The position numbers were made by a program, and so were the translations under genes. Positions 26,822 through 36,871 of a stretch of DNA of 64,000 bases are shown in pieces (the stretch's first letter is position 1; each line of letters opens with the position of its first letter). The notes under the pieces were generated by a model that saw only the letters and a list, made by a program, of their open reading frames with translations, did no database searches and had not been told where the DNA came from. Source of the DNA: CAZUGA01 sp964619885 (GTDB taxonomy: Bacteria; Pseudomonadota; Gammaproteobacteria; Methylococcales; UBA1147); assembly GCA_964619885.1 (NCBI GenBank), contig CAZUGA010000009.1, positions 1 to 64,000 of the forward strand, read 5' to 3'.

Positions 26822-27889
26822 TCAGAATAGCGACAATTGCCCGATGACGGGCTCTGGCGGTTTAAATAACTCGGTGTTCAATATAGGCATTGTGCCAAAT
26901 TTCAATTTTTCACAGGCCAGGCCAAAACGCTGCTCCAACAGCGATGCGTATGCTCCCGTACCTCGTAGTCGGCTCTGGAAATTCGGGTCATTTTCCTTGC
27001 CGGCTCGGCAATCTCGGATGCGGGACATTACGTGTGCCGCCTTGAGTGGCGCGTGAACTTGCAGCCATTCCTCGAATAAATCGCGAATTTCGTGCGGCAG
27101 GCGAAGCAGAACGTATCCCGCAGAAATCGCCCCGGCTTGTTTAGCGGCGCTCAATATAGATTCCAACTCCGCGTCGGTCAATACCGGAATCAACGGCGCG
27201 ACCGTAACTGATGTTGGAATTCCGGCTTCGGTGAGTTTGGCGACGGTGTCCAGCCGTCGCTGCGGCGCTGCAGCGCGGGGTTCCAATTGGCGTGCGATAT
27301 TTCGATCGAGGGTTGTGACAGAAACTGATGCGTGTACAAGGTTGGAACGCGCCATTTCAGCCAGAATATCCAGATCGCGCTCGATCAATGATGACTTGGT
27401 GATCATCAGCACCGGGTGTTGCGCTTCGGCCAACACTTCCAGGGATTTACGGGTTAAGCCCAGCTTCCGTTCTACCGGTTGGTAGGCATCGGTATTGACC
27501 CCGACAGCGATTGGCCTGCAGCGGTATTTTTTGTGGCTTAGTTCGGCGCGGAGGCAGGCGGCGATTTCGGGTTTGTAGAATAGCCGGGATTCGAAATCCA
27601 GCCCCGCGGAAAGGCCCAGCCAGGTATGCGCCGGGCGCGCGTAGCAGTAGACGCAGCCGTGTTCGCAGCCGCGGTACGGGTTGATCGAGCGGTCGAATCG
27701 CAGGTCGGGGGATTGATTGTAGCTGATAACCGTTTTCGCATTATCGATGGTCAGCGTCGTTTGGATTTTTTCCTGCGGCGCGTCCAGTGTCCCCCATCCA
27801 TCATCGAAATCTTCGTGTTTGAAGGATTCGAATCGGCCCGTGCGGTTACTGACCGATGCCCGGCCTTTTTGGGATACAGGTGGTCGCAT
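26822..27889 (-). CDS. PA0069-family radical SAM protein
   Basis: 355 residues (a GTG three codons upstream is an alternative start). The cluster motif is GCEHGCVYC, a C-x3-C-x2-C radical SAM motif, followed by YARP, PIAVGVNTDAYQP and VMITKSSL, as in the SplB-related PA0069 family. Function is unknown; members are conserved in gammaproteobacteria. A monocistronic gene, with no link to its neighbours. Confidence 0.8.
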   Translation of the reverse strand: MRPPVSQKGRASVSNRTGRFESFKHEDFDDGWGTLDAPQEKIQTTLTIDNAKTVISYNQSPDLRFDRSINPYRGCEHGCVYCYARPAHTWLGLSAGLDFESRLFYKPEIAACLRAELSHKKYRCRPIAVGVNTDAYQPVERKLGLTRKSLEVLAEAQHPVLMITKSSLIERDLDILAEMARSNLVHASVSVTTLDRNIARQLEPRAAAPQRRLDTVAKLTEAGIPTSVTVAPLIPVLTDAELESILSAAKQAGAISAGYVLLRLPHEIRDLFEEWLQVHAPLKAAHVMSRIRDCRAGKENDPNFQSRLRGTGAYASLLEQRFGLACEKLKFGTMPILNTELFKPPEPVIGQLSLF

Positions 27890-28113
27890 GCGGTACACCG
27901 GATATGCAAGGTCAAGTATTGGGCCAATTTCAGTGTCCCAATTTATTTTTGAAAACGCTTGTTTTTAACGTTGCGCCTAGTGTGACATTTTGACGTAATA
28001 GATTGGCCGTTTTTACGTCAATGATCGCTCAAATAACTCTAACAGTCCCGCCAGTTCGCATAAAACCAGCTTAACAGGCTGTCTTGCCAAAATATTTTCA
28101 GGCGATATAACCG

Positions 28114-28165
28114 ATATATCTTTTGACCAAATAGCGCCTATATATCTTTTGACCAAATAGCGCCT
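28114..28165. repeat. Perfect 2 x 26-bp tandem repeat
   Basis: ATATATCTTTTGACCAAATA-GCGCCT occurs exactly twice, 28114-28139 and 28140-28165, immediately before the stop of prc. It could be a slippage product or a weak regulatory repeat. No coding role. Confidence 0.9.
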
Positions 28166-28169
28166 ACTA

Positions 28170-30296
28170 TTATTGGGTTCCGTATTCCTCAAGGAACTGG
28201 CGTTTTGCGACGATGGGCATCTCCAGTCGAATGTAGTCGCCCAAAACTTTTGCGGTTTCCGTTAACAGCGGATCATTGCGATCGATCCCGGTGTTGATTG
28301 CAACCACTTCATCCTCTTCTTCGGTATCGGAAAAGCTTTTTAGCGGTTCCAGCCCGATACTCGTGCGGCGTTTGTTTTCCAATTGCAGTCGGGTTCGGTC
28401 CAATTGACTTTTCTCGATTCGCCTTACGGATTCGTTCAGTGAAAATTTTGTTTTCTGTTTCAACGAGTCTTCATATTTACGTCGATCGACGAGATAGCCG
28501 AATGCAGGCATTTCCGCAGTTCTTTGTGCGTGCCGGTTTCTAAGTTGCTCGATAATCTTCGACGTGTTTCCGTATTTGGGGTAGCGGACCGTTGCAATAT
28601 TGTCCCACGGCAACGCATTGGGTAGGGCGCTTTCTCCGATATCTTCCAGATCGTATTCTTCCGGAAAGGCAATATCAGGGATGATTCCGCGGTTCTGCGT
28701 GCTGGCGCCGGTAATTCTATAAAATTTGGATTGGGTTAGCTTCAGCTGCGCGCGTCCCAAGGGTTGCAGCGACTGAACCGTACCCTTACCGAAGGTTTGT
28801 CCACCGATGACGATACCGCGTTGATAGTCTTGAATTGCTCCGGCGAAAATTTCCGAAGCCGATGCGCTCATCCGGTTAACCATAACCGCCATCGGGCCGC
28901 TATAGGTGATATTCGGATCGCGATCGCCCAATACCTGAATTTCGCCCTCCGAATTTCGAATTTGTACGGTCGGTCCGGTTTTAATAAACAAGCCGATTAG
29001 CGATATCGCCTCTTGCAGGGAACCGCCGCCATTGTCGCGCAGGTCTACGATCAACCCCTGAATATTCTCCTGGTTCAGTTGTTCCAATAATTTGCGTACA
29101 TCGCGGGTGGTGCTTTTGTAGTTGGGGTCCCCGGCTTGCTGAGCGCGGAAATCTGAATAAAATGCCGGTATATCGATAACACCCACGCGGATCTTTTGCC
29201 CGTCGTGATCAATCTCCATAATGTCTTTTTTGGCCGACTGTTCGGCCAGTTTGACCGTGTCGCGAACGATGCTTACTGTTTTGGTTACACCATCCGAATT
29301 GGAATTGGCCCCTAGAATTTCGAGTCTTACCGTGGATCCTTTGGGGCCACGGATCAAATCGACTACATCGTCCAGGCGCCACCCTACAACGTCAACGATA
29401 TCGCCATTCGCGCCTTGACCAACGCCGACAATTCTATCGGTGGCTTTTAGTTGTCCGGTATTGTCCGCCGGGCCCGCCGGAACCAAACGCAGAACCTTGG
29501 TATGGATGTCTTCGGTTTGCAAAACCGCACCGATGCCTTCCAACGAAAGTTTCATGTTAATATTGAAATTTTCCGAGGTTCTGGGGTTAAAGAACTGCGT
29601 GTGGGGATCATACATGCCGGTAAACGCGTTCATGTATATTTGAAAAACATCGACTTCTTTGAATTGGTCGGAACGTTTGAGCTGGTTGTTAAACCGGGCT
29701 GTTAGTTTTTCGTTGATTTGTTCGTCGGTTTTGTCGGCCAGTCTGAGTACCAATACCGCATTTTTGAGCCGCTTGCGCCAAAGGTCGTCCAACTCGGCCT
29801 TATTTTGTGGCCAGGGCGCCTCTTCACGGTCCAAATCCAGTGATTCGTATTTTTCGAAATCCAGCTTATCCAAACCCTTGTCCAACATCGAAAGCATGTA
29901 TTTAAGCCGTTCATTCATTCGTTGCCGGTACCGGTTAAATATAAAATAGGCGCTGCTGAGGTCGCCTTTCTTCAGGTCATCATCGAAGCGCAGGCGGAGC
30001 TTCTCGAATTCTGCGATGTCTTGCTGGGTAAAATAACTGCGAGAACGGTCTAGGTCCGTGAGGTATCGATCCAATAATTTGGATGACAATTCATCATTGA
30101 GATCGAGATGCTGATAATGCCAGACTTTCAGCAGGTCAATGACCTTTATGGAGGTTTTAGACATTTCCGTAGTCGGTGTAAGCGCCTCGGAACTCTTGTT
30201 AATCTGTTCCAGCTTTTCGGTTTTGGCACAGGCCGAAACGGCCACCATCAAAAAACACGTGTAAATCAGAATATAACGAAGAAATTTAGCATTCAT
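28170..30296 (-). CDS. prc: Tail-specific protease Prc (S41, C-terminal processing)
   Basis: 708 residues. Signal peptide with lipobox VAVSAC-AK, then the Prc N-terminal region, a PDZ domain (VGVGQGANGDIVDVVGWRLDDVVDLIRGPKGS) and the S41 protease with the catalytic Ser in MSASASEIFAG and Lys in FGKGTVQSL. The C-terminal DUF3340 segment is present. Prc trims periplasmic proteins at their C-termini, including PBP3 precursors. Its length is close to that of E. coli Prc. It is monocistronic. Confidence 0.9.
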   Translation of the reverse strand: MNAKFLRYILIYTCFLMVAVSACAKTEKLEQINKSSEALTPTTEMSKTSIKVIDLLKVWHYQHLDLNDELSSKLLDRYLTDLDRSRSYFTQQDIAEFEKLRLRFDDDLKKGDLSSAYFIFNRYRQRMNERLKYMLSMLDKGLDKLDFEKYESLDLDREEAPWPQNKAELDDLWRKRLKNAVLVLRLADKTDEQINEKLTARFNNQLKRSDQFKEVDVFQIYMNAFTGMYDPHTQFFNPRTSENFNINMKLSLEGIGAVLQTEDIHTKVLRLVPAGPADNTGQLKATDRIVGVGQGANGDIVDVVGWRLDDVVDLIRGPKGSTVRLEILGANSNSDGVTKTVSIVRDTVKLAEQSAKKDIMEIDHDGQKIRVGVIDIPAFYSDFRAQQAGDPNYKSTTRDVRKLLEQLNQENIQGLIVDLRDNGGGSLQEAISLIGLFIKTGPTVQIRNSEGEIQVLGDRDPNITYSGPMAVMVNRMSASASEIFAGAIQDYQRGIVIGGQTFGKGTVQSLQPLGRAQLKLTQSKFYRITGASTQNRGIIPDIAFPEEYDLEDIGESALPNALPWDNIATVRYPKYGNTSKIIEQLRNRHAQRTAEMPAFGYLVDRRKYEDSLKQKTKFSLNESVRRIEKSQLDRTRLQLENKRRTSIGLEPLKSFSDTEEEDEVVAINTGIDRNDPLLTETAKVLGDYIRLEMPIVAKRQFLEEYGTQ

Positions 30297-30800
30297 CTAG
30301 TGTGATACCGTAATGTTGAATCGATGTCCTCGGATGGTCCTTGCGCCGACCTAGTCTTCGATTGGTTGTGGTATTGGCTATTGCCAGATTAAATTCAAAC
30401 CGATTAAAACAGTCCTAAATTATATCTTATCAAGAAGTATTTCTGTGTACATTTATGATTACAAATCCAAAGATTAAGTAAATAAAGGCCAGTTTTTACC
30501 GATATTTGCAGGATTGATCACTATATTGATGACCAAAGCTTTATCATGAAGTTTCGTTTTTGGGTATAAATAGCGGCATTAGTACCTAGGTTATGGAATG
30601 GAATAGGAGGGGTTGAAATAAATCTCGCATTTAGGAACAATTTGCTACCGATTCGATCTTTGTAATAGAGCCTTGCAGTTTAAATACCGAATTTAGTTGT
30701 ATCGGGACTCGAGGCCATCGTGTCAAATCAATCGAATTTGACGTTCTTTAAGGGTGTCGTAATCAGGCATTTGTTCGTGCCGCCAACTAAGTGGGTCAAT
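30297..30800. other. Intergenic, nothing recognised
   Basis: Divergent promoter region between prc and the DUF3617 gene. AT-rich, no repeat or convincing small frame. Confidence 0.4.
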
Positions 30801-31238
30801 ATGAAATATAGCACTGTTCAAATCATTATAGGCGCTTGGGCGTTGTGCACTACGGTTTACGCCGCGAATGACGGCGTTAAAATTACACCAGGCCTATGGG
30901 AAATCAAATCATCATCGCATATTCCATCGATGTCTCAGGCAATTGGAGACACTGTGACCCGTTGTATCCGGGAAGATACGATTGACCCGGCAAAACTGTT
31001 GAGTGACAGCAAGGTTTGTAGTATCAGCGATAAGAAGGTGTCTGGCCCGTCGATGTCCTGGAATATGGATTGCGCGATGCAAGGCATGGTCAAGGCTAAG
31101 GGACGTGGGGAATTCACGTCCTCGGGTGATTCGGCCAAGGGTTTAACCGAGATGACGGCGAGCGCGAACGAACAAATAATCAAGATTAAGGCAACCTGGA
31201 TAGGCCGCCGGGTTGGGGAATGCCCCGCATCGCCGTAA
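30801..31238 (+). CDS. DUF3617 periplasmic protein
   Basis: 145 residues from the ATG at 30801, which gives a good signal peptide (MKYSTVQIIIGAWALCTTVYA). The mature part has the DUF3617 pattern TPGLWEIKSSS and R-x-I-R-E-D-T, with two or three Cys pairs (C-T, C-S-I, DCAMQG). Function is unknown; most members are soluble periplasmic proteins. It is convergent with the outer-membrane factor. Confidence 0.7.
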   Translation: MKYSTVQIIIGAWALCTTVYAANDGVKITPGLWEIKSSSHIPSMSQAIGDTVTRCIREDTIDPAKLLSDSKVCSISDKKVSGPSMSWNMDCAMQGMVKAKGRGEFTSSGDSAKGLTEMTASANEQIIKIKATWIGRRVGECPASP

Positions 31239-31303
31239 CAAGATTCAGATAACGATTCGGTAATGGTGGCACGGCTTACGCTAACATACGGACATAAAAA
31301 GTA

Positions 31304-32770
31304 TTAACCGTCGTCTTTTACTTCTTCGACCGGCCATCCGCCGCCTAGCGCCTTGTAAAGTTCAATGTTAGCGGCCAAAAATTGTTGGTGGTTGCGCAAT
31401 AATTCGAGTTCTGCGACCAAATAGGTTCGTTCGGACTCGAAAACCTCTAATTTTGTCGTGAGACCTTCGCTCAACCGCATTCTCACTAGCTCCGTTGATT
31501 TGGTCAGCTTTCTGACTTTTTCTTGTAACTCTACGCGCTGTTTTTTCTGATTTGTAAGATTGACCAATGCATTTTCCACTTCTTCAAACGCGTTGAGCAC
31601 GGTGGCGCGGTATTGCTCTTCAAAAACCTTAATTTCCGCTTCCGTTACGTCGATTCGTGCGTAGACGTTCGGGTCGAGAAACGGTAGTTCGATGCTTGGA
31701 TCCAAGCCATAAGTAAAGGCTTTGGACAAGTCAGTGACTTTAATACTGGACATACCACCTTTGGCCATAATTCTGACCGTTGGCAGCAACCCTTTTCTCG
31801 CTTCGCTGATCAGATTTAACGATTCTAACACGCGGTATTCCGCAGCAACGATATCCGGTCTGCGCAACAGCAAATCGCTCGGTAAGCCCAATGGGATATC
31901 TACGGGTTTGACATCCACCAGAAATTTGCTGGGAGAAACAGAAAAATTACCAGCCGGGATACCTTGAATAGTCGCAAGTGCGTTTTCAGCAAGAGCGCGC
32001 AATCGCTGAAGTTCCATCAGGTCTTTTTCCAACGTGTTGATCCGTGCGCTCTGTTGCAATACGTCTTGATCCGACATGACGCCTTCTTCGCGCATGATTT
32101 CGAAGGTTTTCAGAATATCGTTGTTAGCGTGTAACGATGCGCGCTGCCGCTCAATCTGTTCGTCGAACAATCTAATTTGAAAGTAGGTCGTCGCCAAATT
32201 GGAAACCATGATCAAGTATCCTGCGCGCCAGTCCGCTTCTGACGCTTTATATTCGGCTTCTTGGGCTTCTACGCCCTCCTCGATCTTTCCCCAAATGTCA
32301 ATTTCCCAGCTCAATGCGGTCACCCAGCTATAACTTTCACGCAACGGCGCACCGCTGGCTTTGGTTAACCTTGCGCCGAAAGCGCCTTCTATCGTTGGGA
32401 GACGGGTGGCGTTCACTTGACTGATCGTGGTTTTCGCAACACCGATACTTTTTGCTAATATCGCTAGATCAACATTGTGCTCGATCGCTCGGGCGATCAA
32501 TTGATCGAGATACGGATCGCGAAAATTTTTCCACCATTCCTCGCGTATGACCTGAGACCCAGAAACTTTAGTCGGTAAATGGCGCGACCATTCCACTTTT
32601 GCGGGCGTGTCGGGGCGTTCGTAATCCGGGCTGAAATAATTCGTGCAAGCAGTCGTCAGGCATAAAGCCATGCTTACAACTACCCGTCTAAAATGAGGCA
32701 GTATTGTTCGAATTGACCGGCAACTTTCAGTTTCCAAATTGAGTTTTGACTTTTTTGTGGTTTGTGGCAC
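31304..32770 (-). CDS. NodT-type outer-membrane efflux lipoprotein
   Basis: 488 residues. Lipobox LTTAC-TN after a long N-terminal basic region; then the two TolC-like halves (EWWKNFRDPYLDQLI, SWEIDIWGKIEE, GLPSDLLLRRPDIVAAEY, GLTTKLEVFESERTY). These proteins are trimeric outer-membrane channels. There is no adjacent RND pump or membrane-fusion gene, so it is an orphan. It is the nearest outer-membrane factor to the HlyD protein at 60-61 kb and could complete that export path; this is inference. Confidence 0.85.
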   Translation of the reverse strand: MPQTTKKSKLNLETESCRSIRTILPHFRRVVVSMALCLTTACTNYFSPDYERPDTPAKVEWSRHLPTKVSGSQVIREEWWKNFRDPYLDQLIARAIEHNVDLAILAKSIGVAKTTISQVNATRLPTIEGAFGARLTKASGAPLRESYSWVTALSWEIDIWGKIEEGVEAQEAEYKASEADWRAGYLIMVSNLATTYFQIRLFDEQIERQRASLHANNDILKTFEIMREEGVMSDQDVLQQSARINTLEKDLMELQRLRALAENALATIQGIPAGNFSVSPSKFLVDVKPVDIPLGLPSDLLLRRPDIVAAEYRVLESLNLISEARKGLLPTVRIMAKGGMSSIKVTDLSKAFTYGLDPSIELPFLDPNVYARIDVTEAEIKVFEEQYRATVLNAFEEVENALVNLTNQKKQRVELQEKVRKLTKSTELVRMRLSEGLTTKLEVFESERTYLVAELELLRNHQQFLAANIELYKALGGGWPVEEVKDDG

Positions 32771-33526
32771 TTTTAAATCTCCAAAATATCAGGTCGAATT
32801 ATTTCGGCCGAAGCCGTTATCAACCTAAACATAATTTAAACGGTAATGCATGAGAATCAAAGCGCCGAAACATAATAGGTAATTGGCAATCAAACCGCGA
32901 TTGTCGGAATAGACAAATCTATTCGCTCAGAAATTGCAATTTGAATAAGATTCTCGTTGTAATCATTTCCTATATGCATAATATTTGCCAAATTCTTGAT
33001 CATATCGCTTATCGTTCAAGTTATTGAAAATACGTTAAATATAAGAAGTCATTGGTTGCATTTTTAATCAATCATTAAGAACGTTTGCAAAATCAATACA
33101 TTCTAATTTAATAACGTTGCTAATAAGGAAACATATTTTTCATGCGGTATCTTACCGGCTGAAAAGGGTATTTTCTGGTGGGTCAGGTTAAACCCGTTTT
33201 GACTAATACTCTGTAAGAGTTGGGTGAAAAGTCCAAAGCTGTCGGCTCGATTAGATTGGATTTTATGAGCGTAGCGTACCAATTCATTGAATTTGCCATA
33301 TGAGTCTTTTGTGTAAGATCAGCTCGAAAGGCACCATATCCACTGATTCCAAGCGCAAACAAAATTAGGTTTTGACTTTATCGGAATTGCGCCTTGACGT
33401 GATCGTCGAAGTGATGAATAGATATAAAGAGCGATGCAAAGCAATGCTCAGGAACGGTTTACGATTCAGTCATACTGGTTAGTTTTGTTATTATTGCTGG
33501 GACCCTATACCAAGCGTTCGTAATTC
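32771..33526. other. AT-rich intergenic, nothing recognised
   Basis: Divergent promoter region of 756 bases. AT-rich on the left. No coding frame of note, no IS end and no sigma-54 match. Confidence 0.4.
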
Positions 33527-34669
33527 ATGGAAAATTTTCGAGCACGATCACCTCAGGTTCTGGAAGTTGTCGCCAACGATGACAGCCACAACCGTTTATT
33601 AGACGTATTGCTAATATTTCTAATTACCGGAAATATTATCGCGGTTGTTATTCAAAGCGTGGCTACGGATTCGGAGTCAATAGTCGTCTGGCTAGAGTGG
33701 TTTCGATGGATTTCAATCGTTTTATTCGCTGTCGAATTTGTTTTGCGCTTATGGAGATGCGTCGAAGACGAGTCCGGTCGGTATAGCGACCCGATTAAGG
33801 GCCGGTTGAGATACGCGATGACTCCGCTGATGGTTACCGATCTGTTGGCGATTTTTCCGTTTACGCTTTTTTGGGCTGACATGCCCGATCTTCGAGTCTT
33901 GCGGGTCTTCAGGTTATTTCAGTTGATAGGTTTAACCTATTATTCTCAACCGATGGAAATCATGGTTACGGTGTTGCGCCGGGAATGGAAAACCGTGATT
34001 GCATTCTTGTTTGTGATGAGTAGTCTACTTTTGGTTGCCGGTACATTGATGTATTTTTTGGAAAGGCAAGCACAACCGGAGGCTTTTGGCAGCATCCCGC
34101 ACGCGATTTGGTGGGGAATGGCGACATTGACAACGGTGGGCTACGGCGATGTGGTACCGATAACGCTGTTCGGTAAATTGTTCGGCGCGTTGATAATGTT
34201 TATTGGTATTGGAATGTTTGCATTACCCACGGGCATTTTGGTCGCCGGATTTACGCAGGAACTGAAACGCAAGGATTTTATTGCGACGTGGAATTTGGTC
34301 GCCCAGGTGCCGTGGTTTTCAAAATTGAACGCGGTCGAAATTGCTGCGATTGTTGATATGTTACATCTTGCTACGGCGATGCCCAATCAGGTTATTTTTA
34401 ACGAAGGCGACGATGGGGATTCAATGTATTTCATCGTATCAGGTGAGATTGCCGTGACAATCGGCGACGAAACCAAGCACGAGCAAGCCGGAGAGTTTTT
34501 TGGCGAATTGGCACTGCTGTACCATGAAAAGCGCAGCGCGACGGTGGTTGCAGTTACTTTTGTCGAATTGCTGCGCTTGGATGCCCGCGACATGGATACC
34601 TTGCTCGAATCCAATGAGGAATTGAAAAACCAGATTACTCAGGAAGCTCGGCTTCGCCACGATACCTGA
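33527..34669 (+). CDS. Cyclic-nucleotide-gated potassium channel
   Basis: 380 residues. Six-TM voltage-gated-type fold with an S4 helix (LRVLRVFRLFQLI), the pore helix and selectivity filter TTVGYGD, and S6 (FIGIGMFALPTGILVAG). From about residue 250 a cNMP-binding domain follows (GDDGDSMYFIVSGEIAV, GEFFGELALLYHEKRSATVVA). In MloK1-type channels cAMP opens the pore. It is the first of a + strand group with cNMP-binding proteins at 34860 and 36872. Confidence 0.85.
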   Translation: MENFRARSPQVLEVVANDDSHNRLLDVLLIFLITGNIIAVVIQSVATDSESIVVWLEWFRWISIVLFAVEFVLRLWRCVEDESGRYSDPIKGRLRYAMTPLMVTDLLAIFPFTLFWADMPDLRVLRVFRLFQLIGLTYYSQPMEIMVTVLRREWKTVIAFLFVMSSLLLVAGTLMYFLERQAQPEAFGSIPHAIWWGMATLTTVGYGDVVPITLFGKLFGALIMFIGIGMFALPTGILVAGFTQELKRKDFIATWNLVAQVPWFSKLNAVEIAAIVDMLHLATAMPNQVIFNEGDDGDSMYFIVSGEIAVTIGDETKHEQAGEFFGELALLYHEKRSATVVAVTFVELLRLDARDMDTLLESNEELKNQITQEARLRHDT

Positions 34670-34782
34670 AAACAAATTTAACACAACGGCAAATTTGACC
34701 ATTATTCTCCAAGTGCGTTTTATGTGTATACTGCGCAAATACGGTAGTGATCCAATCAAGCATTTATAATTGGATATTGACT

Positions 34783-34798
34783 CGGCACGCAGCTCGCG
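34783..34798 (+). promoter_or_regulatory. Candidate sigma-54 promoter (-24/-12)
   Basis: CGGCACGCAGCTCGCG: the -24 GG and -12 GC are 12 bases apart as required, with GGCACG intact. The match is imperfect at the first T and at -13. It is 62 bases before the cNMP-Schlafen gene. Third candidate for the coupled sigma-54 activator. Confidence 0.4.
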
Positions 34799-34859
34799 AT
34801 CACTTGTGGTTGTTGAAGTTGCGAATACAACAATAAATTTCATGGTTGGTGCATAGTCC

Positions 34860-35774
34860 ATGATTACAGCAGACCCCGATACGATCACGCTATTTCAAAG
34901 CGTTCCCGCATTTGCAGAATTGGATGAAACGGAATTCGAAGAACTGTTCAAAATTTGCCAACGCCGACAATTTAGCCAGCATCAACCGGTATTTTCGATT
35001 GACCAAGAAGCCCGCCAACTCTATCTGGTTGAAAGCGGCTCGTTTGTTCTAAATCTACGGGATAAAAAATATAAATCCTTCAAACCCGGCGATGTCTTTG
35101 GCGAAGTTGGCATTATCAATGAACATGTAAGGACCGGTACAATTCGCGCATTGGAGGATTCCATCTTAATTGGTATCGACGGTAAATTGCTGTTTGAAGA
35201 AAGTCACCTGAATTCAAAAACCGCATTGAAAATCGTCCGTGAACTGGCGCATATGGTGACTGCTTATTTACGATCCCAAGAACAGATTTCCACCGCCGAG
35301 CTTATCGAAAAAGGTGAGAGCGAACTAGTCGAATTCAAATCATCGATGCGCTGGCATTCTCGGAAAAAAAATCAGGAACAGCTTACCGAACAAGCCATCA
35401 TCCGAACCATTGCTGCGTTCTTGAATAGCAAAGGCGGCACCCTATTGGTTGGGGTGCGCGACGATGGAAAAGTTTTGGGAATCGGGTGGGAACGATTCGA
35501 AAACAGCGACAAAATGCTGCTGCATCTAACCCATCTAATTAAACAGCGCATTAGTACGTTGCATATGCGGTTTGTTCATTTTGAAATCGAAAAGATCCAG
35601 GGTCAACAAGTTTTGCGGGTTGACGTCGATCCGGCAACAATTCCGGCTTATATTAGCGATAGTCACAATCACGAAAGTTTTTGCGTAAGAACCGGCCCAT
35701 CGACGACCCATCTTCGCGTGAGCAAAATCTATGACTATATACAGATGAGGTTCAGCGCAGCGAGCGACAGATGA
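34860..35774 (+). CDS. cNMP-binding domain fused to Schlafen/AlbA_2 domain
   Basis: 304 residues. Residues 10-125 are a cNMP-binding domain (SGSFVLNL, KPGDVFGEVGIINE). Residues 150-300 are the AlbA_2 / divergent AAA-4 Schlafen-type domain: ESELVEFKSS, IIRTIAAFLNSKGGTLLVGVRDDGKVLGIG and FCVRTGPSTTHL. AlbA_2 proteins act as DNA- or RNA-binding regulators. The fusion with a cNMP sensor is unusual and suggests ligand-controlled gene regulation. A sigma-54 promoter candidate lies upstream. Confidence 0.75.
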   Translation: MITADPDTITLFQSVPAFAELDETEFEELFKICQRRQFSQHQPVFSIDQEARQLYLVESGSFVLNLRDKKYKSFKPGDVFGEVGIINEHVRTGTIRALEDSILIGIDGKLLFEESHLNSKTALKIVRELAHMVTAYLRSQEQISTAELIEKGESELVEFKSSMRWHSRKKNQEQLTEQAIIRTIAAFLNSKGGTLLVGVRDDGKVLGIGWERFENSDKMLLHLTHLIKQRISTLHMRFVHFEIEKIQGQQVLRVDVDPATIPAYISDSHNHESFCVRTGPSTTHLRVSKIYDYIQMRFSAASDR

Positions 35775-36142
35775 TAAATGACGCTGCGGACAAATTCGAA
35801 TCAGCTTATACACAAATCTAATTCGACGCTGATCTGGGTGGACGCGACGCACGATTGGCAAGCAAGGATTGGCGCAGTGTGCTAATTGGCCGTCTAAATG
35901 CGGTGATTATGAGTGTGACCAAGTAGAACAACAACACATCCGACTTGCTGTGCAGTGTTACCCATGGATGAAAATAAAGAATGCGGGGATCATGATAAGA
36001 ACCGCGCTTTCTTTTGTGTGCAATCTATCGAACGAGTCGATTTAGGTTCTGTTGCTATGATTCATCAAAAATATCGATTGAGCATCGTTCGGTGAATCCT
36101 TTATATTATTTGTATGGATTAGAATTCAACATAATCAGAACA
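35775..36142. other. Intergenic, nothing recognised
   Basis: 368 bases with the promoter of the FHA-membrane gene. A TGGC-N9-TGC string at 35887-35902 has sigma-54-like spacing but lies 240 bases upstream and is weak. No small gene. Confidence 0.35.
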
Positions 36143-36721
36143 ATGAGTAAATTAGACGTACGATTGGTGCCCATTTCGCATCCACAAACCGGGGAGATAT
36201 TGATCGGCCCAGAGCCGTTTCTGATCGGTAGGGTTGCAAGGCTATTTCGGAATAATTCCGTAGCCGCTTTCGAAAAACTATCTCGTGAACACGCGAAAAT
36301 TTTTGTAAAAGAACGCTGCGTATACATTTGTGATCTAAATAGTTTGAACGGAACGAAAGTTAACAACGACACGATCAGTGCAAAAGCAACGCAGCTTTCG
36401 GATAAGGACGAAATATGTTTTGCCGGCGCGATCAGTTTCCGAATTCATATAGCGGTACCGGAAGAATTGGACGTGACCAGAATAACCGACAGAAACATTA
36501 AAAATTCTGCTGTGCTGCCAGACAAAGAAAATAACACGTTGTTTTTGACCGAAGCGGATTCCTATCTGGATATGATTTGCGAGGAGAATAACCCTGCTGC
36601 ATCAAACCAAGCAAAACAAACAAAATTTAGCCCGGTATCATATAAGGGGTTGATTATATCTGGCCTTGTAATACTGTTGGCTGCAATAGTTGCTATTGTT
36701 TATTTCGATCCAAACCTATAG
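36143..36721 (+). CDS. FHA-domain membrane protein (single C-terminal TM)
   Basis: 192 residues from the ATG at 36143. FHA core: FLIGRVARLF, LSREHAKIFV, DLNSLNGTKVNN. A linker with LTEADSYLDMICEEN precedes a C-terminal TM helix (GLIISGLVILLAAIVAIVYF). FHA domains bind phosphothreonine peptides, so this is a membrane-tethered reader. The linker motif recurs in the larger FHA protein at 61296-63707 (VTSADSFIDIFCAQE), so the two are paralogues. It sits before the degenerate exporter gene. Confidence 0.8.
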   Translation: MSKLDVRLVPISHPQTGEILIGPEPFLIGRVARLFRNNSVAAFEKLSREHAKIFVKERCVYICDLNSLNGTKVNNDTISAKATQLSDKDEICFAGAISFRIHIAVPEELDVTRITDRNIKNSAVLPDKENNTLFLTEADSYLDMICEENNPAASNQAKQTKFSPVSYKGLIISGLVILLAAIVAIVYFDPNL

Positions 36722-36871
36722 ATATGGGCGCAATAAGAGCGCTGTGTTTTGATTAATGGATTGCGACAAATTATTATTTAGCACCTTACAGATGCATCTG
36801 AGCGCCAACAAGGCAAAACCGTATAGGTGGTGTCGCAATCCGCGCAATCGTGCATCACGCCAAATGCTAAT

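Noticed and set aside
35887..35902. Sigma-54-like string upstream of the FHA gene
   Set aside because: Spacing fits but the match is weak and it lies about 240 bases from the start codon.
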